Assembly: GCF_026011735.1 (NCBI RefSeq)
Contig: NZ_BRVN01000014.1
Location: 16,020 to 80,019, forward strand
Length of the DNA: 64,000 nucleotides
Direction: 5' to 3'
DNA from: Dietzia sp. NCCP-2495
GTDB taxonomy: Bacteria > Actinomycetota > Actinomycetes > Mycobacteriales > Mycobacteriaceae
The stretch's first letter is position 1; each line of letters begins with the position of its first letter. The position numbers and the translations under genes were made by a program. Under the pieces are notes generated by a model, which ran no database searches, was not told the DNA's origin, and was given only the letters and a program-made list of their open reading frames with translations. This document shows, one piece after another, positions 16,978 to 26,733 of this stretch.

Positions 16978-17829
16978 ATGGCAGCAACGCGCACGGCCGA
17001 ACGTCCCGGGGTCGACCGCCGGAGACTCCCCGCATACACGGCTGGCGAGACCACGATGCCGTTCGTGATCACCGTCATCCACGATCTGGATCTCGAGGTG
17101 CCGGCCGGCCGCCTCACCGCGATCGTCGGCGCGAACGCGTGCGGCAAGTCCACGCTGCTGCGGTCGATGTCGCGGTTGCTCACGCCGAGGGCGGGCCAGG
17201 TGCTGCTCGACGGCAAGAGAGTGCACCGGATGCCCGCCAAGGAACTCGCCCGCACGCTCGGCCTGCTCCCCCAGTCGCCCCTCGCGCCGGAGGGGATCAC
17301 CGTGTCGGATTTGGTGGGGCGCGGCCGGAACCCGCACCAGGGGATGCTCTCGCGCTGGAGCAGGGACGACGACGAGGCGGTCGCCACCGCCCTCGAGGCC
17401 ACCGGGTCCCTCGAACTGGCGGACCGGGCGGTCGATGAGCTCTCCGGCGGTCAGCGTCAGCGCGTGTGGATCGCGATGGCCCTGGCCCAGCAGACCGACT
17501 TGCTCCTGCTCGACGAACCGACGACCTTCCTCGACGTGGCGCACCAGGTGGAGGTGCTCGACCTGCTGGTGGACCTCAACCGTGATCGCGGGACGACCAT
17601 CGTGATGGTCCTGCACGATCTCAACCTGGCCGCCCGCTACGCCGATCACCTGGTCGCGATCGCCGACGGCCGCGTGCACAGCGCCGGTCCGCCCGACGAG
17701 GTGCTCACCGCCAAGACGGTCCACGCGGTGTTCGGGCTCGAGTGCGAGGTGATCCCGGACCCCCCACGTCCGGCCGGCCGCTCATGCTGCCACTGGGGCG
17801 GCACGGGGTCCACACGTCCGACGCGCTGA
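16978..17829 (+). CDS. Orphan ABC ATPase, siderophore/iron (FepC) type
   Basis: An ATPase of the iron-siderophore/cobalamin importer class: Walker A GANACGKSTLL, Q-loop LLPQSPLAPEGITVSDLVGR, signature LSGGQRQRVW, Walker B LLLLDEPTTFLD and switch VLHDLNLAARYADH. No binding protein or permease lies nearby. The first ~35 residues are unusual: between the expected A-loop Tyr and the first conserved strand (VIHDLDLEVPAG) there are about eight extra residues, and the region upstream does not resemble the family. Starts at 16933 (GTG), 16978 (ATG) and 17056 (ATG) are all weakly supported. It may have lost its native N-terminus and its operon partners. Confidence 0.8.
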   Translation: MAATRTAERPGVDRRRLPAYTAGETTMPFVITVIHDLDLEVPAGRLTAIVGANACGKSTLLRSMSRLLTPRAGQVLLDGKRVHRMPAKELARTLGLLPQSPLAPEGITVSDLVGRGRNPHQGMLSRWSRDDDEAVATALEATGSLELADRAVDELSGGQRQRVWIAMALAQQTDLLLLDEPTTFLDVAHQVEVLDLLVDLNRDRGTTIVMVLHDLNLAARYADHLVAIADGRVHSAGPPDEVLTAKTVHAVFGLECEVIPDPPRPAGRSCCHWGGTGSTRPTR

Positions 17830-17869
17830 GTATCTAGCCGGCTGCGCGGGCGTCGGGCCCGGGCCGCGC

Positions 17870-18988
<1,119 letters not shown>

Positions 18989-19287
18989 GGCCACCTCGTA
19001 GTGACGTGGGACACGCATGCCGAAAGACCGACACCATCAACCGGAGCCTTTCGCCGCTCCCGACCGGGTGCTGGTCGCCGCCGCGCAGCCTCGTCGCGCT
19101 GCACCCATCGCGTGGTCGCACCGCCTCACGTTCTCCCAGGTCCGGCGTTCCGGAGAAAGTGATCTGCGACCACTCGGCGAACGGGACTCGCACAGTTGGC
19201 GACGGAAGCGGCCCTGGCGCCGGACGGGCGAGGTGACCTACTCCCGCGGGACCGTAGCGTAGGTGCCGTGACCACCCGGGAGCCGTC

Positions 19288-20307
19288 GTGCAGCCGCTGA
19301 TCCGCGCGGCCAGCCTGCGCGGGTTCGACGCGCTCGTCACCGAACTCGGCGGCGACCCAGTCCGCCTTCTCGAGGCATTCGACATCGTGGCGGACGTCCT
19401 CGAACACGACGACGGACTGCTGTCGATCACCGCGCACGACCGGATGCTCGACGCCGCCGCGGCCGAGCTGCACTGCCCGGACCTGGGTCTGCGTCTGGCC
19501 GAGCGGCAGGACCTGACGATCCTCGGCCCGGTGGCCCGCGCGGTGAGCACGTCGGCCACCGCGACCGAGGCGCTCGACGCTGCCGCCCGCTTCCTGTTCG
19601 TGCACAGCCCGGTCCTGACCATCGGCGTGGACGACGACCCCTGGGACCGGCGCGGGGTCGTGGCGCTCACGTACCGCAAGGAGGTCTCCGAGTCGCCGTA
19701 CTCGCCCCAGGCCGTCGAACTCGGTCTGGGCGTGTTTTACCGGGTCGCCGTGCAGTTGCTCGGCCGGTCCACCGGGTTGCGGTCGGTCGAGATCCCGCAC
19801 GGGCCGCTGTCCCCGGTGAATCGATACCTCGACTTCTTCTCCGCGGACGTGAAGTTCGACCGGCCGGTGGCCGCCCTGTGCGTGGACGCCCGTGTGCTGG
19901 ACTCGGTCTTCGAGACCGCGGACGAGGAGATCCGCCGGGCCGCGGTCGAGCACCTCGCCGGCGCCTACGCGGACCCCGCGGACTCGATCGCAACCCAGAT
20001 CCGCCGGATCGTGAGCGAGAGCCTTCCCGGCCTCATCCCTTCACTGTCGGAGGTGTCGAGGACGCTTCATCTCCATCCGCGGACTCTTCAGCGGCGCCTC
20101 GTCGTCGTCGGCACGTCTTTCGGACAGATCATCGACGACCTGCGCCGCGACCGCGCGCACCGGTACATCACCACCACCGACCTGTCCTTCACACAGATCG
20201 CCGACCTGGTGGGCTTCGCCGAACAGGCCACGCTCAGCCACGCGGTGCGGCGGTGGTTCGGCGTCTCCCCCAGGCGGCTCCGCCACCAGGCCAGGTTGTC
20301 GCGCTGA
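19288..20307 (+). CDS. AraC family regulator (arabinose-binding-like N-terminal domain)
   Basis: A 339-residue regulator. Residues about 15-200 form the ligand-binding domain found in OruR/ArgR-type AraC proteins; the C-terminus holds two helix-turn-helix units, SEVSRTLHLHPRTLQRRL and FTQIADLVGFAEQATLSHAV, ending in FGVSPRRLRHQ. Start is GTG. It stands 38 bases before the MBL/SDR/hydrolase operon and reads the same way, so it is the likely activator of that operon. Confidence 0.88.
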   Translation: MQPLIRAASLRGFDALVTELGGDPVRLLEAFDIVADVLEHDDGLLSITAHDRMLDAAAAELHCPDLGLRLAERQDLTILGPVARAVSTSATATEALDAAARFLFVHSPVLTIGVDDDPWDRRGVVALTYRKEVSESPYSPQAVELGLGVFYRVAVQLLGRSTGLRSVEIPHGPLSPVNRYLDFFSADVKFDRPVAALCVDARVLDSVFETADEEIRRAAVEHLAGAYADPADSIATQIRRIVSESLPGLIPSLSEVSRTLHLHPRTLQRRLVVVGTSFGQIIDDLRRDRAHRYITTTDLSFTQIADLVGFAEQATLSHAVRRWFGVSPRRLRHQARLSR

Positions 20308-20345
20308 CACAAGTTTTCTGTCGGCGGCCGTCCGATCCTAGAACG

Positions 20346-21503
20346 ATGACCACGCAGCAACACACCCCGCAGGCGGGCACCGCGACGACGCTCAAGGAGA
20401 TCGGTGCCCGCGCCATCCCCGAGTTCGACGGGGTCCACGACATCTGGCCCCGCGGCGAGCGTCTCCGCGCGATCCGCGCCGCCGCGACCGAGTACAAGCA
20501 GCGCTTCGCCGCGCAGGGGCAGGTGCGCGCGGTGAAGTCCGTCGACGTGGCCGGTGCGCCGTACCCGGTCAACTACGCGTTCGACAACGCCGTGTCGGTG
20601 CCCAGCCTGCCGCTCATCACGATGATCAACCGCATGCTCGTGGTGCAGTACGACGATTTCAACGGCCGCCCCCGCACGCTGGTGTTCGAGCCGACCGTTC
20701 CCGCCGGCTCGGCCGAGGCGCCGTTCTACAACAACCTGCAGACGATGGTCGACAAGATCCCCGGCGGCCAGCTCGCCAGCAAGGTGATCCTCAAGTACTT
20801 CAACGAGCCGGACGTGGCGTTGGCCAAGGTGGGCCTGACGCCCGCGGACGTGGACTTCTGCACGTTCGACCACCTGCACGTGCAGGACCCGCGGATGATC
20901 CTCGGCTCCACCGAGACGATCCCCGGCGATTCCGCCCCGCGCGAACCGCTGTTCGGCGACGCGAGGATGCTCGTGCACCGCCGCGAGCTGGCGACCCTGC
21001 AGGACCTGCACCCGATGCAGTGGGCCTGGTACGTCGAGGACGGCCTCGGCGGCGTGGACCCGGGCAGGTTCGCACTCTTCGACGGCGACATCGAGCTCGG
21101 CCCCGGCATCGCGCTGTTGTGGACGCCCGGCCACACCGACGGCAACCACTCGCTGGTCATCAACACCCCGGACGGCGTGTGGGTGTCCTCGGAGAACGGT
21201 ATCTCGCTGGACAACTGGCAGCCGGAACTGTCGAAGATCCCGGGCGTGCGCCGCTACCACGAGCAGTACGGCCGCGAGATCTGCCCCAACGCCAATACCC
21301 TCGAGGATGCGCTGGATCAGTACGACTCCATGATCAAGGAGAAGACCATGGCGGATACGTGCGCGGCCGATCCGCGTTGGCTGCAGATCCTGCCGTCGAC
21401 CGAGCTGGCGCCGTGGAAGCGGTTCTGGCCCGTGGTGCCCACATATTGCCACGGCGGGATCTCGTACGGCCGCATCGAGTCGGGCCTGAAGGACGAGAAG
21501 TGA
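20346..21503 (+). CDS. MBL-fold metallo-hydrolase with atypical metal motif
   Basis: A 385-residue protein of the metallo-beta-lactamase superfamily. The first metal motif, normally HxHxDH, appears here as FDHLHVQD (about residue 178), so the order is shifted by one residue (DHxHxxD). Later ligands are visible in TPGHTDGNHSLVI (about 260) and YCHGGISYG near the C-terminus. The long N-terminal part (about 130 residues) is not a usual MBL segment. First gene of an overlapping operon (its stop overlaps the GTG of the SDR); with an SDR and an esterase it probably acts on an ester, lactone or thioester intermediate. Confidence 0.82.
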   Translation: MTTQQHTPQAGTATTLKEIGARAIPEFDGVHDIWPRGERLRAIRAAATEYKQRFAAQGQVRAVKSVDVAGAPYPVNYAFDNAVSVPSLPLITMINRMLVVQYDDFNGRPRTLVFEPTVPAGSAEAPFYNNLQTMVDKIPGGQLASKVILKYFNEPDVALAKVGLTPADVDFCTFDHLHVQDPRMILGSTETIPGDSAPREPLFGDARMLVHRRELATLQDLHPMQWAWYVEDGLGGVDPGRFALFDGDIELGPGIALLWTPGHTDGNHSLVINTPDGVWVSSENGISLDNWQPELSKIPGVRRYHEQYGREICPNANTLEDALDQYDSMIKEKTMADTCAADPRWLQILPSTELAPWKRFWPVVPTYCHGGISYGRIESGLKDEK

Positions 21504-22351
21504 CGACGACGAGAACACGTCCCGGCGCCCTCGTCACGGGTGCTGGCCGCGGGCTGGGCCGGGCGATCGCCGAGCTGCTGGCCGATCGCGGACACCTGGT
21601 CATGGTCACCGATCTCAGTGGCGAGGCCGCCTCCGCCGCGGCCGCGGAGATCGGGCGTGGGGCGCTCTGGGCCGAGGTCGACGTGCGCGAGCACACGCAG
21701 GTCGAGCGGGCGCGCGATGAGCTGATCGCCGCGGCCGGGTCGCTGGAGGTGTGGGTGAACAACGCCGGCGTGCTGGTCACGGGGCCGGCGTGGGAGCAGT
21801 CGGAGGAGCTGCGCAAGCTCCATATGGACGTCAACGCGCTGGGCACGATCAACGGCACGGTCGCGGCGATCGACGCGATGCGGGGCGGCGCCGGCTCGGG
21901 CCCCGGCGGCCACATCATCAACATCGCCTCGCTCGCCGGCATCTCGGCTGTTCCCGGTGAGGCCGTGTACGCGGCGTCCAAGCACGCGGTGATGGGATTC
22001 TCCAGCAGTACCGTGGCCGATCTGCGGCTCGCGGGAGTGTGCAACATCGACATCTCGTGCGTGTGCCCGGACGGCATCTGGACGCCGATGCTCCATGACA
22101 AACTCGACGATCCACAGGCGGCGCTGTCCTTCTCCGGCGTGCTGCTCCAACCCGAGGACGTGGTGAAGGCGGTCGGCACGGTGCTCGACAAGCCGCGCCC
22201 CGTCACGGCGATCCCGCATTGGCGCGGGGCGCTCGCCCGCCTGGGCGCCGCGTTCCCCAGTCTCGGCTCGGCGGCGCTGCCGCTGCTCGTGACGCAGGGG
22301 CGCCGGGTGCAGAAGAAGATGGTGGAGAAGAACGGACCCACACTGCGATGA
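21500..22351 (+). CDS. SDR family oxidoreductase
   Basis: A 283-residue short-chain dehydrogenase. Cofactor motif TGAGRGLGRAIAE (about 12-24), NNAGVLVTG (about 90), catalytic Ser in INIASLAGISA (about 142) and YAASKH (about 156). The Asp after the second strand (VTDLSG) favours NAD. GTG start overlaps the MBL gene stop; the stop overlaps the next ATG. A hydrophobic C-terminal segment (FPSLGSAALPLLVTQG) may bind membranes. It probably oxidises an alcohol or reduces a ketone in the same pathway as its operon partners. Confidence 0.92.
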   Translation: MTTTRTRPGALVTGAGRGLGRAIAELLADRGHLVMVTDLSGEAASAAAAEIGRGALWAEVDVREHTQVERARDELIAAAGSLEVWVNNAGVLVTGPAWEQSEELRKLHMDVNALGTINGTVAAIDAMRGGAGSGPGGHIINIASLAGISAVPGEAVYAASKHAVMGFSSSTVADLRLAGVCNIDISCVCPDGIWTPMLHDKLDDPQAALSFSGVLLQPEDVVKAVGTVLDKPRPVTAIPHWRGALARLGAAFPSLGSAALPLLVTQGRRVQKKMVEKNGPTLR

Positions 22352-23307
22352 GCGCACACACCAGTGACGTCGTCACCACCTACCGGTCCCCCAGCCCGAC
22401 GTCGCGCGTCCTCTACTGGGGCTCCCGTGCGACCCTGCGGCACGTGTACCGGGCGTGGCCGTTGACAGAATCCGGCATCCGCGGACTCGCCGCAGTGGAA
22501 CGGGGCTTCGCCCGGCTACCGCATGCGCCGGGCGTGGTCGTTGAGGCCAGCTCGCTCGGCGGTGTCCCGGCGGTCACCACGACGCCCCGGTCGGGCGCCG
22601 ACGGGTCGGACGTGACGGTGCTGTACCTCCATGGCGGGGCGTTCGTGTTCTGCGGTCCGGGCACGCACGCCCGGCTGTGCTCGAGTCTCGCCGTCCACCT
22701 CGACGCCCCGGTCCACGCGGTGCGGTACCGCAAGCTGCCCGAGGTGGACCTGGCTGCGCTGATCGACGAGGTCTATTCGGCGTACCGCAGTCTGGCCGGG
22801 CAGCTTCCCGCGGGGCATCGGATCGTGGTGGCCGGGGATTCGGCCGGCGGGTTCCTCGCCGCCAAGATCTGCGAGCTTGCGGCGCTCGACGACGTACGGG
22901 CGCCCGCCGCGATGGTGGGGTACTCCCCGTTGTTCGATCTCGACCGCGAGGTCCGCGACGGATCGTGGTTCACGCGCGATGCCTACCAGCCCGCGGCGAC
23001 CCTGCAGCGCGCTCAGGCGCTGTGGTCGCGCGGGCCGGCCGGCATCCGGGGCGAGCGGTCCATGCTCGAGGTGGACCCCGAGGCGTTCCCGCCCACACTC
23101 ATCACGCTGGCTGCGGGCGAGTTGGTGGAGGACAGCGCGATCGCGCTGACCGAGCGTCTCCACGCGGCCGGGCGCACGGTGGAGACGCACCGCTGGTACA
23201 CGGCCGTTCACGCCTTCCCCGTACTCGACGGCCTGGCACCGGAAAGCCGGCGAGCACGCGAACTGACGGTGGAGTTCCTGCGAAGGACACTGCCCCGCGT
23301 CGGGTAA
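22348..23307 (+). CDS. Alpha/beta hydrolase, HSL (hormone-sensitive lipase) family
   Basis: A 319-residue esterase. Oxyanion-hole motif HGGAFVFCGPG (about residue 96), nucleophile GDSAGGFLA (Ser, about 171), acid Asp in LVEDS (about 263) and catalytic His in AVHAFPVLDG (about 293). It lacks a signal peptide. Third gene of the AraC-linked operon, joined to the SDR by an ATGA overlap. Mycobacterial Lip proteins of this family hydrolyse short to medium acyl esters. Confidence 0.92.
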   Translation: MSAHTSDVVTTYRSPSPTSRVLYWGSRATLRHVYRAWPLTESGIRGLAAVERGFARLPHAPGVVVEASSLGGVPAVTTTPRSGADGSDVTVLYLHGGAFVFCGPGTHARLCSSLAVHLDAPVHAVRYRKLPEVDLAALIDEVYSAYRSLAGQLPAGHRIVVAGDSAGGFLAAKICELAALDDVRAPAAMVGYSPLFDLDREVRDGSWFTRDAYQPAATLQRAQALWSRGPAGIRGERSMLEVDPEAFPPTLITLAAGELVEDSAIALTERLHAAGRTVETHRWYTAVHAFPVLDGLAPESRRARELTVEFLRRTLPRVG

Positions 23308-23349
23308 CCCGGCCGCCGACGGGAACCGCTCTGCCCACACAGAGAAGAC

Positions 23350-23895
23350 ACCACGATCGGGACCCCGATCGGCGACGTGCAGGCCCGCATCGTTGACGAT
23401 TCCGGCGACCTGGTGCCCCCCGGAGCCGAGGGCGAACTCCAGCTCCGCGGGACGTGTGTGGCGGACGGCTACTGGGACATGCCCGCCGAGACCCGGAGCA
23501 CGTTCCTGCCCGACGGGTGGCTGGCCACCGGCGACATGGGCACCATGACGGGGGACGGCCACATCACCATCCGCGGACGCAAGAAGGAGATGTACGTCCG
23601 GGGTGGCTACAACGTGTACCCGGCCGAGATCGAGAACGTCCTGTCCACCCACCGGTCGGTCGCCCTGTGCGCCGTGATCGGGTACCCGGACCCGACTTTC
23701 GGGGAGAAGGGCTGCGCGTTCATTGTCCCCGCACCCGGCCAGGTGGTGGACATCGATGAGCTGCGCGGCCTGTGCACGCAGCAGCTGGCCGCGTACAAGG
23801 TCCCGGACCAGTTCGAGGTGGTGGACTCGTTGCCCATGACCCCGGCCGGAAAGATCAGGAAATCCGAGCTCACGTGGGGGCCGCCCGCGCAGTGA
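23350..23895 (+). pseudogene. C-terminal third of an acyl-CoA synthetase (FadD-like), 5'-truncated
   Basis: The frame reads TTIGTPIGDVQARIVDDSGD and continues to the stop with the acyl-CoA ligase motifs GWLATGDMGTMT, RGRKKEMYVRGGYNVYPAE, and the A10 lysine motif MTPAGKIRKSEL. These are residues from roughly 340 onward of a normal ~520-residue FadD; the ATP-binding core (TSGTTG) is missing. Homology starts about 40 bases after the stop of the hydrolase gene, in the same frame, which suggests a deletion that joined the two. A GTG at 23377 could still allow expression of a free C-terminal domain. Confidence 0.8.
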
Positions 23896-23907
23896 CGGGC
23901 AGTCCGC

Positions 23908-26190
23908 TCAGCCGGCTCCCCGCGCAGCGGCGCCGACGTCGGCCACGAGCTGGTCGGCCAGCGGGTGGGAGGCGTCGATGAACGCCGCCGGGCTGCCGAT
24001 AGGGGCGGCCACCGTGATCGTCGAGTCGCCCTGGTAGGCCTCCCCGGTGATCAGGTGCCGCCAGGTGCCCGGCGGCAGCGACACCGTGACCTCGGTCTGG
24101 CCGGGGGCCATCACCGGCGCCACGAGCAGGGAGCCGCCCAGCATGAACTGGCCGTCCGCCCCCGCGGCGGTGGTGCCTGGGTGGGTGAGCCACAGGTGCC
24201 GGATCGCCGGGACCCCGGTAAGGGCGGCCTCGTCCAGAACCTCGGCCCTATATGGCGCAAGCGCCGCGAAGATGCGGCTGTTGCGGGCGAACGCATCGAT
24301 CTCCTCGGGGTCATAAACCTGACGGTTGACCGCCGGCCGGTTGCCCTCGTGGCTGCGGAACATCGGGCCGAACGCTGCGTACTCACCCCAGCGGGCGAGC
24401 AGTTCCGCGTCGCGGACGTAGTCGGTCAGCTGCAGGTTCACGGAGGTGTAGCCGCCGATGTCGGAGTGGACGACCGGCCAGCCCGACACCCCGGCCGCAA
24501 ATGTCCCGGCGAGCGCCGAGGCGAGACCGTCCTCCTCCGACCAGCCGACCATCTGGTCGCCGTTCCAGAACGCCGGACTCTGCGAGTCCATCCCCGAGGT
24601 GCCGGCGCGGAACCAGGTCACGCAGTCGGGGCGTCCCGCCTTCTCGCAGCCCTCACGCACGACCTCCGACCACAGGCGGGGCCAGGCGTTGTGCATGAGG
24701 GTGGCGTCACCCTCGTGAAGGACGGCATCCATCGGCAGCGCCTCCCCGAAGTCCGCCATGAATCCGTCGACCCCATCAGCCAGCACCTCCTCGGCGATGA
24801 CCGTGGACATCCACTCCCGGCCCGCCGGGTTGGTGAAGTCCACGAGCGCCGCCGAGTACCCGCCCTGGTCGACCATGTAGGGGCCACCGTCGGGCGCGCG
24901 CACCAGAAGCCCGGCGTCCCGCGCCTCCGCCCACAGGTTACGGATCCCGGGGTCGCCCTTGGGAGCGGCGTCGACGAGCCACGGGTTGACGTAGGTGGTG
25001 GTCCGGATGCCGCGATCATGTAACTCACCGACGAGCTGCTCCCACCCCGGGTACCGCTGCTCGTCCAACTGCCACGTCCACCACAGGCGGTCGCCGAAGT
25101 CCGTGGTGCGCTGCCCGGTCCAGTCCTGGAGCCACACACCCGCCACCTCGGTTCCGGAGGCCTCCAGCCTGTCCACGGTCTCCCGCACCGTGTCCGTGCC
25201 GCCCTGAATGCCGACGATCGCGCCCTGCTGGGTCCAGTCGGCCAGCCGCGGCCGCTCCACCGAACCCTGCTGCGTGGCGATGAGGTGTTCAGGGGTGCTG
25301 CCGCGGGTGAGCTCGAGCCGCATCGACGGGGCCCACACCTCCAGCCCAACCCGGTCGGGAGCGCGGGTGTCGCCCACCGCGAACGCGTGCGCGGCCTCGT
25401 GGTCCGGGTCCACCCGAACGCCCTGCAGGTCGCCGGTGACATACGACGGCCACGCCGCGTAGGTCATCGAGGTGGTCCCGCCGGCCCCGCCGTTGGTGAC
25501 GTCGGCCAACAGCGTCAGCGGCTGTTCGCCGCGGCCGACGCCCTGCTCGCGGGCGACCACGGGGACGAGCCGGCCGTCGAGGTTGAAATCGTCGAACTGT
25601 TCACCGAAGCCGTGCACGCCTGCGCCGGCCGACCGGCCGCCGATCCACTGCAGGACCGGGTCGTCGCCGCCTGCCGCGGTGGCGCCGGTGTCGACGTCGG
25701 CCGCTACCCCGCCGTCAGCGCGCTCGGTGAAGCTCACCGTGAACGGGACCGCACCGTCCGCGGAGACGAGGTCGCCGGTGAGGGTGACGGCTCCCGGGGC
25801 GGCCTCCACGCCGGTCAGCTGCTGGGCCGTCCACTGCTGATCGTGGTTCACGTCGGCCCAGAAGTACCCGCGGTGCTCCTCCCAGGAGACGTGCCCGGTC
25901 CCGGCGGACAGGAAGGCTGCGCCCGGGGCGTTCGACCACACGGTCTGATCGCCCTCGACCACTCGCACCGCGTCGTCCTCGACGACCACGGAGTGCGCGC
26001 CCAGCGGGTGCACGCCGACCGCGCCCGGGTCGACGCTGAGCCCGCTGGGAGACATCACCGCGAGGTGATCGGTGGGCACGCCCAGGAGATCAACGCTGGC
26101 CGCTCCCCCCAGCGCGAGAGATCCGGTCACTGCGGTACCGACGGCGCTCAGCGCCCACCTACGAATTGTGTCGCCCATCACACCGGGCAC
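23908..26190 (-). CDS. Exported GH31 glycosidase, sulfoquinovosidase (YihQ) type
   Basis: A 760-residue glycoside hydrolase with an N-terminal export signal containing twin Arg (IRRWALSAVGTAVTGSLALG), consistent with Tat or Sec export; an ATG at 26178 is an alternative start. The GH31 nucleophile Asp lies in GFMADFGEALP and the acid/base Asp in WNGDQMVGWSEEDG. Residues that bind the sulfonate of sulfoquinovose in E. coli YihQ are preserved: QDWTGQR, then FGDRLWW (Arg301 and Trp304 equivalents), and SDIGGYT (Tyr508). The enzyme should therefore release sulfoquinovose from sulfolipid glycosides outside the cell. I see no sulfoquinovose uptake or catabolic genes in the window. Confidence 0.88.
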   Translation of the reverse strand: MPGVMGDTIRRWALSAVGTAVTGSLALGGAASVDLLGVPTDHLAVMSPSGLSVDPGAVGVHPLGAHSVVVEDDAVRVVEGDQTVWSNAPGAAFLSAGTGHVSWEEHRGYFWADVNHDQQWTAQQLTGVEAAPGAVTLTGDLVSADGAVPFTVSFTERADGGVAADVDTGATAAGGDDPVLQWIGGRSAGAGVHGFGEQFDDFNLDGRLVPVVAREQGVGRGEQPLTLLADVTNGGAGGTTSMTYAAWPSYVTGDLQGVRVDPDHEAAHAFAVGDTRAPDRVGLEVWAPSMRLELTRGSTPEHLIATQQGSVERPRLADWTQQGAIVGIQGGTDTVRETVDRLEASGTEVAGVWLQDWTGQRTTDFGDRLWWTWQLDEQRYPGWEQLVGELHDRGIRTTTYVNPWLVDAAPKGDPGIRNLWAEARDAGLLVRAPDGGPYMVDQGGYSAALVDFTNPAGREWMSTVIAEEVLADGVDGFMADFGEALPMDAVLHEGDATLMHNAWPRLWSEVVREGCEKAGRPDCVTWFRAGTSGMDSQSPAFWNGDQMVGWSEEDGLASALAGTFAAGVSGWPVVHSDIGGYTSVNLQLTDYVRDAELLARWGEYAAFGPMFRSHEGNRPAVNRQVYDPEEIDAFARNSRIFAALAPYRAEVLDEAALTGVPAIRHLWLTHPGTTAAGADGQFMLGGSLLVAPVMAPGQTEVTVSLPPGTWRHLITGEAYQGDSTITVAAPIGSPAAFIDASHPLADQLVADVGAAARGAG

Positions 26191-26264
26191 TCTAGCGGCC
26201 GATCCCGGCTATGAAAAATAATCCATCATTCGTCCAACGCACAGCTTCGGCCTGCGCCGGACGA

Positions 26265-26609
26265 TCAGGCGCGCGAGTCCTGGCCCGGCTGGCTGGTGAC
26301 CGTGGTCAGCAGGAACACGCTGTCCTCGAGCGCCAGCACCGAGTGGCGCTCGTGGGTGAGGATCCAGAGTTCGCCCTCGCCGAACTCGCCCTGGGATTCG
26401 TTGTCCAGATCCACGCGGACCCGCCCCCGGAGGACCTGCAAGCTCGCTGCCGGTGGGGAGTTGTGCTCGGCCAGACGGACCCCGTCACGTAGTGCGATGA
26501 CGGACTGGCGCAGGGGCCCGTCGTGAGCGACGAGTTCGGCGCTGCGCCCGTGCTCCCCCGCACGCGCTGTAGCGAGGTGGGACTCGGCCAGTTCCTTGAG
26601 ATTCGCCAT
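26265..26609 (-). CDS. Small cupin-fold protein
   Basis: A 114-residue protein, a single cupin barrel by pattern: HNSPPAASLQVLRGRVRVDL, then GEGELWILTHERHSVLALED and a C-terminal strand VFLLTTV. The metal ligands of classical cupins are only partly present (one His in each half). Start MANLKELAESHL, chosen where the recognisable sequence begins. Small cupins of this type occur as stress or redox-linked proteins; the function here is unknown. Confidence 0.75.
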   Translation of the reverse strand: MANLKELAESHLATARAGEHGRSAELVAHDGPLRQSVIALRDGVRLAEHNSPPAASLQVLRGRVRVDLDNESQGEFGEGELWILTHERHSVLALEDSVFLLTTVTSQPGQDSRA

Positions 26610-26733
26610 GATCAACCTTTCCGACGCCGGGCGGACGGGACGCCGTCCACACAGCCGCGGAGGGCGTGTCCTCAACCTATCCACATCGGACCATCCCGGA
26701 TGGCGAAGCGTTCAGTCCCGGTTCGCTAAGGGA

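Noticed and set aside
15346..17724. 792-codon minus-strand frame
   Set aside because: Overlaps both the MFS gene and the antisense of the ATPase; no coherent domain.
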